Source: Clostridiales bacterium (GTDB taxonomy: Bacteria; Bacillota; Clostridia; Lachnospirales; Lachnospiraceae). Taken from it: a stretch of DNA of 64,000 nucleotides. Under the pieces are notes generated by a model. The model was not told the DNA's origin, searched no databases, and saw nothing but the letters and a program-made list of their open reading frames with translations. The stretch is from the NCBI GenBank assembly GCA_012839295.1, contig DUNO01000010.1, forward strand, positions 24,497-88,496. The letters are read 5' to 3'. Below, one piece after another: positions 26,390-35,137 of this stretch. Every line of letters starts with the position of its first letter. Position 1 is the stretch's first letter. The translations under genes and the position numbers were made by a program.

Positions 26390-27142
26390 ATGGATATTCA
26401 AAGGATACTAGAGCAGGTTAAGACAGGGGAGCTTGGGATAGAGGAAGCCGGCGAGCTGTTAAAGAAATTACCATACGAAGACCTGGGCTTTGCCAAGCTG
26501 GACCATCACAGGGAGCTGCGCTCCGGCTTTGGCGAGGTTATCTTCTGCCAAGGAAAGGATATAACCCACCTTCAAAAAATATATAAGAATTTTTACGAGC
26601 ATGACCGGAATGTGCTGGGAACAAGGGCGACACAGGAGCAGTACGAGAAGGTAAAAGAAATACTGCCAATGGCAGCATATGATCCGCTTTCAAGAATCCT
26701 ATCGATTCAGACAAAGGAGGTAGCGAAGGTTGGCTGCATTGCAGTATGTACGGGAGGTACCGCGGATATCCCGGTAGCAGAGGAAGCGGCGCAGACCGCC
26801 GAATTCTTCGGCAGCAGGGTAGAACGGATCTATGATGTAGGAGTAGCGGGAATCCACCGGCTGGTATCCAAGCTTGAGACAATCCGTGGGGCAAATTGTG
26901 TCATAGCGGTTGCAGGCATGGAGGGAGCCCTTGGAAGCGTCGTAGCCGGCCTTGTCGATAAGCCGGTAATTGCAGTTCCCACCTCTGTCGGCTATGGAGC
27001 CAGCTTTGGCGGGATTTCTGCACTGCTTACCATGCTTAATTCCTGTGCGGAGGGTCTTGCGGTGGTCAATATTGATAACGGCTTTGGTGCAGGATACATC
27101 AGTACCCAGATTAACCGGCTGGCATGCCATACTAAAGATTAG
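26390..27142 (+). CDS. larB: Nickel-pincer cofactor biosynthesis carboxylase/hydrolase LarB
   Basis: LarB carboxylates nicotinic acid adenine dinucleotide and hydrolyses the phosphoanhydride, the first step of the nickel-pincer nucleotide cofactor used by lactate racemase and related LarA enzymes. The 250-residue protein has the family N-terminus (LEQVKTGELGIEEAGELLKKL), a central loop TRATQEQYEKV, and the PurE-like C-terminal core with CTGGTADIPVAEEAA, YDVGVAGIHRL and PVIAVPTSVGYGASFGGI. GGAAGGAAG precedes ATG 26390. Its 3' end overlaps the convergent larC by 11 bp. No larE or larA is seen in this window. Confidence 0.93.
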   Translation: MDIQRILEQVKTGELGIEEAGELLKKLPYEDLGFAKLDHHRELRSGFGEVIFCQGKDITHLQKIYKNFYEHDRNVLGTRATQEQYEKVKEILPMAAYDPLSRILSIQTKEVAKVGCIAVCTGGTADIPVAEEAAQTAEFFGSRVERIYDVGVAGIHRLVSKLETIRGANCVIAVAGMEGALGSVVAGLVDKPVIAVPTSVGYGASFGGISALLTMLNSCAEGLAVVNIDNGFGAGYISTQINRLACHTKD

Positions 27143-28595
27143 CTTTTGCCAAGCTTTTAATTAGCTCGTATATGGACTGGTAATCCTGGCCGGAGGATAG
27201 TGCAAGAGCTTTCACGTTTTCGTATTCCGGATAATAGAAAGTATGTCCCTCATAGTGGCATACCTTAACCCTGGCTTCACCATAAGGGGTCATAATTGTC
27301 TGAATCTCACGGGGAAGGATGGTTCGGGCAGCCTCGGATTTTCGGATCCCGATGGTTGTGGTGTGGGTAAAGAGGACATTTTCCATAGCCGGAATATGCT
27401 CTTTGCTGCAAATGACACCGATCAAATAAGCCGGACGGTTCTTCTTCATGAAAATGGGGGTATAATAGACATCCTTAGCCCCCTTCTGGAATAGCAGCTC
27501 CATGGCAAATGCCAGGGCTTCACCGGTACAGTCGTCTACGTTGGCTTCAAGGACCCATACCTGGTCTGAGGAAGCAGGAGTATCCGCAGCCTCTATCAGC
27601 ATGGCACGCAGAATTCCGCTGGCACCGGAATAATTTCTCTTTCCGGCTCCCAGGCCTATCTTTTTAATCTGAAAATCCTTTGGTAAAGCATCCCTTGTCT
27701 TGATGGCGGCAACAATGGCTGCACCTGTAGGTGTAACAAGCTCGCCTTTAACGTCAGTAATATGGAGGCGTAATTGGTGTGCTGCGGAGATGTTCACGAC
27801 TGCCGGTACAGGAATAGGAAGAAGCCCATGCTGGCACATGATCTGGCCGGTTCCTTCATATAGCTCGGATACGATGACGTCAGTGATGTTTAAATTATCG
27901 AGGCAGATGGCAGTAGCTACAATGTCCACAATAGAATCGATGGCTCCGACCTCATGGAAATGAACCTCATCCAGTGGCTTGGCATGTGCCTTGGCCTCCG
28001 CTTCGGCAATGATGAGGAAAATGTGCTTGGCCAGCTGCTTTGCCCGGGCGGAAATGGAGGAATGGTCTATGATGTCATTGATTTCGGTTAGGTTGCGGTG
28101 CTCATGATGTCCCAGGACAAGATGGGGGTGGGAGGATTTGGATAAGGCTGGGCTGCTGTGGTGGTGATGTTTGTGGAGATGGTCATGGTGATCATGATCG
28201 TTGTGATCATGGTCGTTATGATTGTGGTCATTATGATCGTGGTCATTATGATCGTGGTCATGGTCACTATGCGCATGATTGTGGTATTTATGGTCATAGT
28301 CGTGCCCGGGGTGATGGGTAGAGTCGTGATTGTGGTTATGATCATGGTTATGTTCGTGATCATGGGTAGATCCATGAATGTGATCTTCTGTTTGGGTTAG
28401 AATTACATCAAAATCACAGGCGTCAATGCTGTTTTTAGCTCTGCGTCCGAGTTTGATTTGGTAGCCATCTACCTTAAGGCTTTGTAAACCTTCTAATAGT
28501 ATTTTTTCATCTGCTCCAAGGTCGAGAAGGGCTGCGACTGTCATGTCGCCGCTGATACCGGAATAGCATTCTAGATATAGTGCTTGTTCTTTCAT
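27132..28595 (-). CDS. larC: Nickel insertase LarC (single-frame, His-rich insert)
   Basis: LarC inserts nickel into the pincer nucleotide using CTP. The 487-residue protein starts MKEQALYLECYSGISGDMT (28595; an upstream in-frame ATG at 28613 lacks a better ribosome binding site) and carries the DUF111 core, including DEVHFHEVGAIDSIVDIV and TPTGAAIVAAI. Unlike Lactobacillus, where LarC1/LarC2 are joined by ribosomal frameshifting, this is one continuous frame. A spectacular His/Asp insert (about residues 78-150) built from repeats such as HDHNDHDHNDH probably stores or channels nickel. It converges on larB with overlapping 3' ends, so the pair is not an operon. Confidence 0.92.
   Translation of the reverse strand: MKEQALYLECYSGISGDMTVAALLDLGADEKILLEGLQSLKVDGYQIKLGRRAKNSIDACDFDVILTQTEDHIHGSTHDHEHNHDHNHNHDSTHHPGHDYDHKYHNHAHSDHDHDHNDHDHNDHNHNDHDHNDHDHHDHLHKHHHHSSPALSKSSHPHLVLGHHEHRNLTEINDIIDHSSISARAKQLAKHIFLIIAEAEAKAHAKPLDEVHFHEVGAIDSIVDIVATAICLDNLNITDVIVSELYEGTGQIMCQHGLLPIPVPAVVNISAAHQLRLHITDVKGELVTPTGAAIVAAIKTRDALPKDFQIKKIGLGAGKRNYSGASGILRAMLIEAADTPASSDQVWVLEANVDDCTGEALAFAMELLFQKGAKDVYYTPIFMKKNRPAYLIGVICSKEHIPAMENVLFTHTTTIGIRKSEAARTILPREIQTIMTPYGEARVKVCHYEGHTFYYPEYENVKALALSSGQDYQSIYELIKSLAKANL
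28172..28370 (-). repeat. Short tandem repeats encoding the LarC His/Asp tract
   Basis: On the plus strand the pattern ATCGTGGTCATT recurs with small variations (periods of about 6, 12 and 15 bp), specifying His-Asp-His-Asn-Asp units on the minus strand. Such a tract is prone to replication slippage and may vary in length between strains. Confidence 0.8.
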
Positions 28596-29001
28596 GTGAG
28601 ATCTCGCTTTCATTTTATGGTTTGTAATGTTATTATAATTGATTTTCTAGCTTAACTTGATTATTTGTGAGAAGAAGGAGTGTAATTGCTTACAATGGAT
28701 TGAATTTGTGATTTTGGTTTTAACCAGAGGATTCAAATAAAAATGAAGCATATTTACAAAACCTTATATATTGTGAATGAAATTTGTTCTCCGGCTCTGA
28801 ACAGCATTCTAAAGCAGGTCTAAGCCCCTCATTGCGCTTGCTGCCATATATTATAGCACATAAGATCGGGCTTAAGCAATTTGTAGTAACAAATAGTTTT
28901 TGGATACGTTTTTTGGATAGTTTGTATTCAGTAACTGTCAGCAAAATAGTAGCATTTGTAAATAAAATACAGATAAAAAAGCAAATTTCGAGCATTTGGT
29001 A
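28596..29001. other. Intergenic region upstream of larC and of the zinc-ribbon gene
   Basis: About 400 bp between the divergent larC and the small gene at 29071. I see no conserved gene. An open frame at 28784-29029 has no ribosome binding site and ends inside the downstream promoter, so I regard it as chance. Confidence 0.5.
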
Positions 29002-29030
29002 TTTACATTCTAACCCAGATGTAGTATAAT
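29002..29030 (+). promoter_or_regulatory. Promoter of the small zinc-ribbon gene
   Basis: TTTACA (29002-29007), 17 bp, TATAAT (29025-29030). The ATG at 29029 lies inside the -10 box and so cannot be the start codon of this transcript, which supports TTG 29071. Confidence 0.75.
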
Positions 29031-29070
29031 GGCATTAATTTTAGAACTACATAGAGAGGGGAAATATAGC

Positions 29071-29316
29071 TTGCTAAAGATTTATATTTGTCCGGAATGT
29101 TATAACTATAGAATGGTTTCACGTAAACCGGACGCCATTTGCCTTCATTGCGGGGAGCGGTTAGAGCAATGTGATTTTGATTATGGAGTATATATCAATA
29201 TGACTGAAAATGAGCGGAACGAGTATAGAGAGAATTATAAGAAGAGAATGTTGGCTTATGGTGAGAAAGTTCTCGAAGTGAAATCAAAAGAAACCTCAGA
29301 AGGAACCTTTTTATAG
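29071..29316 (+). CDS. Small zinc-ribbon protein (81 aa)
   Basis: Translation most likely begins at TTG 29071 behind AGAGGGGAAA, since the upstream ATG overlaps the promoter -10 box. The product begins with MLKIYICPECYNYR and has a second Cys pair, CLHCGERL, giving a compact four-Cys zinc ribbon (residues about 7-32), followed by a charged helical tail (ENERNEYRENYKKRML). A nucleic-acid or protein-binding role is possible but unproven. The gene has its own promoter and terminator, so it is a monocistronic unit. Confidence 0.72.
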   Translation: MLKIYICPECYNYRMVSRKPDAICLHCGERLEQCDFDYGVYINMTENERNEYRENYKKRMLAYGEKVLEVKSKETSEGTFL

Positions 29317-29346
29317 AAGTCGTTATTCTATATAGAGGTTCTTTTC
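29303..29346 (+). terminator. Terminator overlapping the zinc-ribbon stop codon
   Basis: GAACCT (29303-29308) and TATAGAA pair with TTCTATA and AGGTTC (to 29341), followed by TTTT. The left arm lies within the last codons of the gene. Confidence 0.7.
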
Positions 29347-29605
29347 ATGTCATTTAATAACATTACATATGTAATTAGATGATCGGAAAAGGAAGGAAAA
29401 AGAGTAGTACAGCCATCGGGTACAGGAAGTTAGCAGGTATTTGTGGGCTTAGTAGGGGTGTGAAATCAAGAAATAAATCCAACCAGTGAAAAATGATGTA
29501 TAGGATATTACCATTGGATTAAGATTTTCATGAGTTTATACACATGTGGCCATATTTGCTGCATGGAGTTTATAATTATTATGTTTTATAATGAAGGAAA
29601 GTATG

Positions 29606-30553
29606 ATGCAGATATCAGTAGTAATGACAACCTATAATGGAGAAGCATTTATAAATCAGCAATTAGATTCGATCATAAAGCAGACTTTATTGCCTGATGA
29701 GATTCTGGTATGTGATGACTATTCAAATGATAGCACTTGGGGCATATTGGAATCCTATCAGATAAAATATCCGGAATTAATACATATATGCAAAAATGAA
29801 AAGAATATTGGATTTGAACATAATTTTCTTAATTTACTTAAGAAAGCAGAAGGGGACATTATTTTTTTATCAGATCAGGATGATGTATGGTATTCAAATA
29901 AGATCAAAAGTATGTATCAAATGTTTGAGCGAAATCCTAATATATTAGCATTATCAACGGCTTATGATTTGATAGATGAATATAACAGTACCTATCGGGA
30001 TATTCGCAGTGTCGTTTTTAACAATAATAAAAGATTAAAAAAAATCAGTTGGAAAGATTTTGTGATACATCCCAAATATCCGGGGATGGCAATGGCGGTT
30101 CGGAAATCTTTGTTGAATCAGGTCTCCTGGATTGAATTGTCAAAAGTACCGGCACATGACTGGTTGCTGAACTTATTTGCATCAATACATGACGGGATGT
30201 ATCTTTGGGATAATATACTTACCAGCTACAGGCAACATAAGTCCAACGTGATAGGTTCGTCTGCTAATAAGCATATATCTGATGCAAGAGCAATGCGTAT
30301 CTCTACAACTGTTAGTTTATTAAAAACCTATGAACTGTTCTTGGAAATATGTGAGAAACAGAAATATGATAATAATAAAATAGAATTAGGCGAGCGATTG
30401 ACTCGTATTTGTAAAAAACGCATGGAATTAATTGAAAGCGAGCGCTTATGGGCTTTGATACGTTGGGATATTTCAAATTATAATTATCTAACCCTTCGTA
30501 CTTTTTTAGGGGATGTGTATATGGGATTAAAGATAAAGCTGGAAAAGGGGTAA
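29606..30553 (+). CDS. Family 2 glycosyltransferase (rhamnosyltransferase-like)
   Basis: First gene of the surface-polysaccharide locus. The GT-A fold begins ISVVMTTYNGEAFI and has the nucleotide-binding CDDYSNDS, the metal-binding FLSDQDDVW motif (about residue 92) and the acceptor-side PAHDWLLN segment with a catalytic Asp. The pattern resembles RgpB/WbbL-type rhamnosyltransferases, which fits the nearby rmlA/rmlC. I choose ATG 29606 as best spaced from AAGGA at 29594-29598; ATGs at 29591 and 29603 are in frame. Cytosolic, probably membrane-associated. Donor sugar is inferred. Confidence 0.85.
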   Translation: MQISVVMTTYNGEAFINQQLDSIIKQTLLPDEILVCDDYSNDSTWGILESYQIKYPELIHICKNEKNIGFEHNFLNLLKKAEGDIIFLSDQDDVWYSNKIKSMYQMFERNPNILALSTAYDLIDEYNSTYRDIRSVVFNNNKRLKKISWKDFVIHPKYPGMAMAVRKSLLNQVSWIELSKVPAHDWLLNLFASIHDGMYLWDNILTSYRQHKSNVIGSSANKHISDARAMRISTTVSLLKTYELFLEICEKQKYDNNKIELGERLTRICKKRMELIESERLWALIRWDISNYNYLTLRTFLGDVYMGLKIKLEKG

Positions 30554-30557
30554 TGTT

Positions 30558-30941
30558 GTGATTCATATTATAATGGCGACATATAATGGAGAATTATATA
30601 TTGAAGAGCAATTAAACTCTATTATAGCTCAAACATACACGGAATGGAAGTTATGGATTCATGATGATGGCTCAACAGATAACACAGTCGCTATCCTGCA
30701 GGATTATCAGCAAGTATATCCGGATAAAATTGTGATAATAGAATCTGATAATAAACATCTAGGTGCAAAGAAGAATTACGCATATCTTTATGAGCATGTC
30801 CCTATTGCTGATTATTATGCATTCTGTGACCAGGATGATATCTGGTCACAGGATAAATTAGACGTACTCATGTCATTTGCCGAAGAAAGTGATCAAACCA
30901 GACCAGCGTTGATTTACCATGATATAAATATTCTTCTATAA
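30558..30941 (+). pseudogene. Truncated family 2 glycosyltransferase
   Basis: Starts at GTG 30558, 5 bp after the preceding gene, with GGAAAAGGGG as ribosome binding site. The 127 codons cover only the donor-binding half of a GT2 enzyme (IIMATYNGELYIEEQL, HDDGSTDN, FCDQDDIWSQ) and then stop at IYHDINILL, where family members continue for another 150-200 residues. No remaining C-terminal part follows before rmlA, so this is a deletion remnant rather than a frameshift. It might still be translated but is unlikely to be active. Confidence 0.8.
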
Positions 30942-31007
30942 TTACTGGAAGGCTGGCCAAAGCCTATAAATAAATTACAAAATAGAAGCAAAAGCGAGGG
31001 ATACAAG

Positions 31008-31886
31008 ATGAAAGGAATTATATTGGCAGGAGGATCCGGAACAAGATTATATCCGCTGACAATGGTTACATCGAAGCAGCTGCTACCTGTTTATGATAAA
31101 CCGATGATATATTATCCGCTATCTACGTTAATGTTGGCGGGAATTCAAGATATTTTAATCATATCTACTCCACATGATCTTCCTAATTTTAAGGAGCTAT
31201 TAGGGGATGGTTCAAATTATGGAATCAATCTCAGTTACGCAGAGCAGCCTTCTCCGGATGGATTGGCTCAGGCATTTTTGATTGGGGAAGAGTTTATTAA
31301 TGGGGGTTCCTGTGCAATGATATTAGGGGATAATATATTCCATGGCAGTGGTTTGACAAAACATCTGAAAGCAGCAGTAGCCAGGGAGAACGGTGCAACT
31401 GTATTCGGTTATTATGTAGATGATCCGGAGCGCTTTGGTATTGTTGAATTCGATCAGACTGGAAAGGCTATCTCTATAGAAGAAAAACCAAGAAATCCAA
31501 AATCTAACTATTGTGTGACTGGATTATATTTTTATGATAAAAGAGTCGTTGATTTAGCAAAGCGAGTTAAGTTTTCTGCAAGAGGAGAGCTTGAAATAAC
31601 AGACCTTAACAGAATGTATCTGGAGGAGGGCTCTCTGAATGTTGTTACCTTGGGGCGTGGTTATGCTTGGCTGGATACGGGAACCATGGATGCTTTGAGT
31701 GAAGCGGCTGAATTCGTTAAGGTTGTTGAGAAGAGGCAGGGGATTCAAATTGCGGCAATTGAGGAAATCGCATATAAGAACGGTTGGATATCCAGAGAAA
31801 AATTATTGGAAGCTGCTGAGGTTTATGGCAAATCAAACTATGGCGCTCATTTAAAGAGGGTTGTAGAAGGGAAGGTATTGTATTAA
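31008..31886 (+). CDS. rmlA: Glucose-1-phosphate thymidylyltransferase
   Basis: Makes dTDP-glucose, the first step to dTDP-L-rhamnose. The 292-residue enzyme has the nucleotidyltransferase signature [25 protein letters not shown], metal-binding [29 protein letters not shown] and [11 protein letters not shown]. Full-length and intact. ATG 31008 is preceded by GAGGGATACAAG. rmlC follows, but rmlB and rmlD are not found in this window and would need to be elsewhere for rhamnose production. Confidence 0.97.
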   Translation: MKGIILAGGSGTRLYPLTMVTSKQLLPVYDKPMIYYPLSTLMLAGIQDILIISTPHDLPNFKELLGDGSNYGINLSYAEQPSPDGLAQAFLIGEEFINGGSCAMILGDNIFHGSGLTKHLKAAVARENGATVFGYYVDDPERFGIVEFDQTGKAISIEEKPRNPKSNYCVTGLYFYDKRVVDLAKRVKFSARGELEITDLNRMYLEEGSLNVVTLGRGYAWLDTGTMDALSEAAEFVKVVEKRQGIQIAAIEEIAYKNGWISREKLLEAAEVYGKSNYGAHLKRVVEGKVLY

Positions 31887-31952
31887 AATTATTAGACAAG
31901 GTACCTAATTTGATGCCATATAAAATACGGGTTAAAATGAAGGGAAATGAAG

Positions 31953-32522
31953 ATGAAAATAATTAAAACAGAAGTTTTAGATGTATACATATTAGAACCA
32001 AGAGTATTTGGGGACAGTAGGGGCTGGTTTATGGAAAGCTGGTCAGACAGGGAACTAAAGAATGCGGGGATATCTTACGATTTTGTACAGGACAACCATT
32101 CCTTTTCTGCACAGAAAGGAACTTTAAGAGGCCTCCATTATCAAAAAGGAGACGCAGCTCAGGCAAAGTTAGTAAGGTGTACGAAAGGAGCAGTCTTAGA
32201 TGTAGCAGTAGATATGCGGCAAGGCTCCCCCACTTATAAAAAATGGGTATCGGTAGAGCTTTCTGCTGATAATAAATGCCAGCTAGTGATTCCAAGAGGT
32301 TTTTTGCACGGATTTATCACTTTGACTGACGATGTGGAATTTTTATATAAGGCTGATAATTTTTATAATTATGAGGCCGATAGGAATATTATCTGGAACG
32401 ACCCTGAACTCAGTATTGATTGGGGCACTGAAGCGCCAGTTTTATCTGATAAGGATGCAATGGCACCAATGCTGAAGGATAGCGACGTGGATTTTAAATA
32501 TGAGAAAACAGTAGAAATGTAG
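31953..32522 (+). CDS. rmlC: dTDP-4-dehydrorhamnose 3,5-epimerase
   Basis: Cupin-fold epimerase converting dTDP-4-keto-6-deoxyglucose to dTDP-4-keto-L-rhamnose. The 189-residue protein starting at ATG 31953 (7 bp after AAGGGA; the ATG at 31947 is too close) shows DSRGWFMESW, catalytic His in LRGLHYQ, QAKLVRC, IPRGFLHGF and the FLYKADNFY segment with the catalytic Tyr region. Part of the rhamnose branch with rmlA. Confidence 0.95.
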   Translation: MKIIKTEVLDVYILEPRVFGDSRGWFMESWSDRELKNAGISYDFVQDNHSFSAQKGTLRGLHYQKGDAAQAKLVRCTKGAVLDVAVDMRQGSPTYKKWVSVELSADNKCQLVIPRGFLHGFITLTDDVEFLYKADNFYNYEADRNIIWNDPELSIDWGTEAPVLSDKDAMAPMLKDSDVDFKYEKTVEM

Positions 32523-32632
32523 AATGAAGATTGGTGGGGATTTTGTTCATCTTATGGTGGATAAGCATCCGCGGCACAGGAAACTGTGAATTGTAAAGAG
32601 ATAGTTGGATAATCGATGAAAGGAGGATGTTG

Positions 32633-33502
32633 ATGAAGAAAATTTTAATAACGGGCATTAATAGTTATATAGGGACATCCTTTGAACATTGGGTTCGTGG
32701 CCGCCAGGGAGAATATCAGATCAATACGATTAGCTTAAAGACGTCAGAATGGAAAGAACAGAGCTTTGCATCTTATGATATAATCTTTCATGTAGCAGGA
32801 ATTGCGCACGTGGACGCCAACGATAGCACCCAGGAGGAGCAGGATACTTATTACCGGGTGAATCGCGATTTAACTATAGAATTGGCGCGAAAGGCAAAGG
32901 AAGAAGGAGTGAAGCAATTAATATTCATGAGTAGTATTATCGTCTATGGTGATAATACCAATCTTGGGGATACGAGGATTATAACCAGGCATACCAAGCC
33001 TACCCCTTCAAATTGCTATGGAGACAGTAAATTGCAAGCAGAACAGGCCATCTTACCGTTGCAATCCGATGAATTTCATGTAGCTATTCTTCGAGCACCC
33101 ATGATCTATGGAAAAGGCTCTAAAGGGAACTACTCCAGACTGGCAGGTTTAGCAACGAAAACAAGAATTTTCCCCAAGATTCAAAACCAAAGAAGCATGT
33201 TGCATATTGATAATCTTTGTGAATTCATCCGCCTGATTATAGATAATGACGACAGTGGAATCTTCTATCCTCAAAATGAAGAGTATATTTGTACCTCCGA
33301 ATTGGTCCGTCAAATAGCCGCCGCTCATGGTAAAATCCTGCACTTGACATCTGCCTTTAATTCATTGCTGTTTCTGTTTGTTCCAAGACGAATCACCAAT
33401 AAAATGTTTGGAACCTTGATCTATGATAAGAGCATGTCACAATATAAAGATAAATATTGCGTTCGTTCGTATGAAGAAACAATTCAATTAACTGAAAGCT
33501 AG
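32633..33502 (+). CDS. NAD(P)-dependent nucleotide-sugar epimerase/reductase (extended SDR), copy 1
   Basis: A 289-residue extended short-chain dehydrogenase acting on a nucleotide sugar. It has the Rossmann motif TGINSYIGTSF, VAGIAHVD, and the catalytic Ser/Tyr/Lys set in FMSSIIVYG and CYGDSKLQAE, then RAPMIYGKGSKGNY. ATG 32633 is spaced 6 bp from AGGAGG; ATG 32627 overlaps too closely. Exact substrate unknown; related enzymes reduce or epimerise C4 of UDP-linked sugars, often next to a phosphoglycosyl transferase. A close paralogue occurs at 53279-54169. The two share long identical blocks such as IFMSSII, DSKLQAEQ and RSMLHI. Confidence 0.88.
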   Translation: MKKILITGINSYIGTSFEHWVRGRQGEYQINTISLKTSEWKEQSFASYDIIFHVAGIAHVDANDSTQEEQDTYYRVNRDLTIELARKAKEEGVKQLIFMSSIIVYGDNTNLGDTRIITRHTKPTPSNCYGDSKLQAEQAILPLQSDEFHVAILRAPMIYGKGSKGNYSRLAGLATKTRIFPKIQNQRSMLHIDNLCEFIRLIIDNDDSGIFYPQNEEYICTSELVRQIAAAHGKILHLTSAFNSLLFLFVPRRITNKMFGTLIYDKSMSQYKDKYCVRSYEETIQLTES

Positions 33503-33516
33503 AAGAGGATTGTATA

Positions 33517-34650
33517 ATGAAGAGAGTTTTGATGGTAGCTTCCGTAGCTTCAATGATAGATCAATTCAATATGGATAATATCGGGATTTTACAAGGTCTT
33601 GGATATGAAGTATATGTGGCGGCGAATTTTCTTAACGGGAACACCAGCTCAAAGCAAAGACTGAATGAATTTATTCAGGAATTAGAAGCTCGAGGTGTTA
33701 TGCATCATCAAATTGACTTTGCAAGAAGTGTTACTCATCTATTATCTAATTATAAAGCCTACAAGCAGTTGAGAAGGTTGATTCAAAGCATGGATTTTCA
33801 ATTTATCCATTGCCATTCCCCCATTGGTGGAGTATGTGCCAGGTTATTGGCCCATAAGAATAGGGTCAAGGTAATATATACTGCCCATGGATTTCATTTT
33901 TATAAAGGTGCATCGCCTATGAAGTGGCTGCTATACTATCCGGTGGAACGATGGTTATCCAGATATACGGATGTATTGATCACCGTTAATGAGGAGGATT
34001 ATGTTATTGCTCAGTCACTTCATGCAAAGGAGGTTGTAAAAATTCCTGGAATCGGTATTGATTTAAAGAGCTATGAGAATGTGGCTGTGGATATTGGGGG
34101 TAAGAAAAGAGAACTTGGCATTCCGGAAGGAAGCTTCATCGTTCTATCGGTTGGTGAATTAAGCAAGAGAAAAAATCATGAGATTGTAATAAAGGCCTTA
34201 GCAGAATCGAAGCTATCCAATGTCATTTATCTGATCTGTGGCTTGGGAGATAAGGAAGAGTATCTTAGAGGTTTAGCTTCGAGCTTAGGCGTTGATGTGA
34301 AATTTCTTGGCTATCGTAGTGATATAAGGGATATCTATAAGGTTGCCGATTTATTTGTATTCCCATCCTTACAGGAGGGGCTTCCGGTGGCATTGATGGA
34401 GGCTATGGCAGTAGGGACTCCAGTTATATGCTCCGACATTAGGGGCAACCGCGACTTAATTGATGAACGTATTGGAGAGCAGCGATTAAATCCACGTGAT
34501 GACAAAGGTTTTTCAAATGCAATAAGTAATCTTTATTCTGATAAGATGATGCGAAAAAGCAAAGCTGTGTATAATAGAATGAAAATAAAAGGCTTTAGTA
34601 AAGATAAAGTAAATGATATAATGACAGAGATATATACCAATTTAAGATAA
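33517..34650 (+). CDS. Family 4 glycosyltransferase
   Basis: A 377-residue GT-B fold retaining glycosyltransferase. N-terminal acceptor domain with HCHSPIGGVCARLLA and TAHGFHFYKG; C-terminal donor domain with LSVGELSKRKNHE, FLGYRSDIRDIYKVADLFVFPS and the E-x7-E motif EGLPVALME, then DIRGNRDLI. The pattern is similar to EpsD/CapJ-type enzymes that add a sugar to a lipid-linked oligosaccharide. Follows the epimerase by 14 bp, likely same transcript. Donor and acceptor are not determinable here. Confidence 0.9.
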   Translation: MKRVLMVASVASMIDQFNMDNIGILQGLGYEVYVAANFLNGNTSSKQRLNEFIQELEARGVMHHQIDFARSVTHLLSNYKAYKQLRRLIQSMDFQFIHCHSPIGGVCARLLAHKNRVKVIYTAHGFHFYKGASPMKWLLYYPVERWLSRYTDVLITVNEEDYVIAQSLHAKEVVKIPGIGIDLKSYENVAVDIGGKKRELGIPEGSFIVLSVGELSKRKNHEIVIKALAESKLSNVIYLICGLGDKEEYLRGLASSLGVDVKFLGYRSDIRDIYKVADLFVFPSLQEGLPVALMEAMAVGTPVICSDIRGNRDLIDERIGEQRLNPRDDKGFSNAISNLYSDKMMRKSKAVYNRMKIKGFSKDKVNDIMTEIYTNLR

Positions 34651-34670
34651 TTTATTTAATATAATCTTAT

Positions 34671-34704
34671 ATGAATCTACTGGAGAGATAGCTATTGAAC
34701 ATTA
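34671..34704 (+). repeat. 34-bp duplicated fragment of the methyltransferase gene at 38131
   Basis: The 34 bases here are identical to 38168-38201, which encode ESTGEIAIEHY near the N-terminus of the methyltransferase. At 34671 they sit in no functional frame, directly upstream of a decayed glycosyltransferase. This is a recombination scar: part of a former gene copy or a module boundary. Confidence 0.9.
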
Positions 34705-34719
34705 TATTATTGAGATTAA

Positions 34720-35032
34720 ATGAAGAAGATACAGATATTAATGTCTACATATAATGGTGAAAACATCTAGATGAACAAATTGAGAGCATCCTACAACAAG
34801 ACTACCCAGACCTTTCTCTTTTAATTTGGGATGATGGTTCGACTGATGGTACTTTAGATGCAGCTAAAAGATATGCAGAACAAGATAATCGTATACAGTA
34901 ATTCGTAGGGGAGAACATAGGCGCAAAGAATAGTTTTTTTGATTTGATAAACAAAGTTGACCTCCTGGTAGATTACTATGCTTTCTCAGATCAAGATGAT
35001 ATATGACTAGCTAATTAAACTGAATTCAGCAA
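34720..35032 (+). pseudogene. Decayed family 2 glycosyltransferase
   Basis: Starting at ATG 34720 the DNA encodes QILMSTYNGE, then loses one base (before CATCTAG, about 34766), continues in another frame as LDEQIESILQQDYPD, IWDDGSTDGTLDAAKRY, hits a stop in place of a residue near 34900, and shows NIGAKNSFFDLI and YYAFSDQDDI followed by TGA where Trp is expected. At least one frameshift and several stops inactivate it, and the C-terminal half is missing. The remnants resemble the truncated gene at 30558. Confidence 0.85.
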
Positions 35033-35137
35033 TCAATAATATTGTATTTGATGGTCCGTGAAGGTATCTGTTCGCTAAAGAAAAGGTAATAGATATTGAA
35101 GAGTAGAGACATAGTATTAAAGAATTGAGGAGATAAA

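Noticed and set aside
28172..28370. CRISPR array
   Set aside because: The repeats are very short, contiguous, in frame and encode a His/Asp tract; there are no spacers.
28088..28400. Open frames overlapping the LarC His tract on both strands
   Set aside because: Low-complexity Met/Ile/Thr or Val/Met strings produced by the repeat; no ribosome binding sites.
28784..29029. 81-codon open frame upstream of the zinc-ribbon gene
   Set aside because: No ribosome binding site, no recognisable similarity, and it runs through the downstream promoter.
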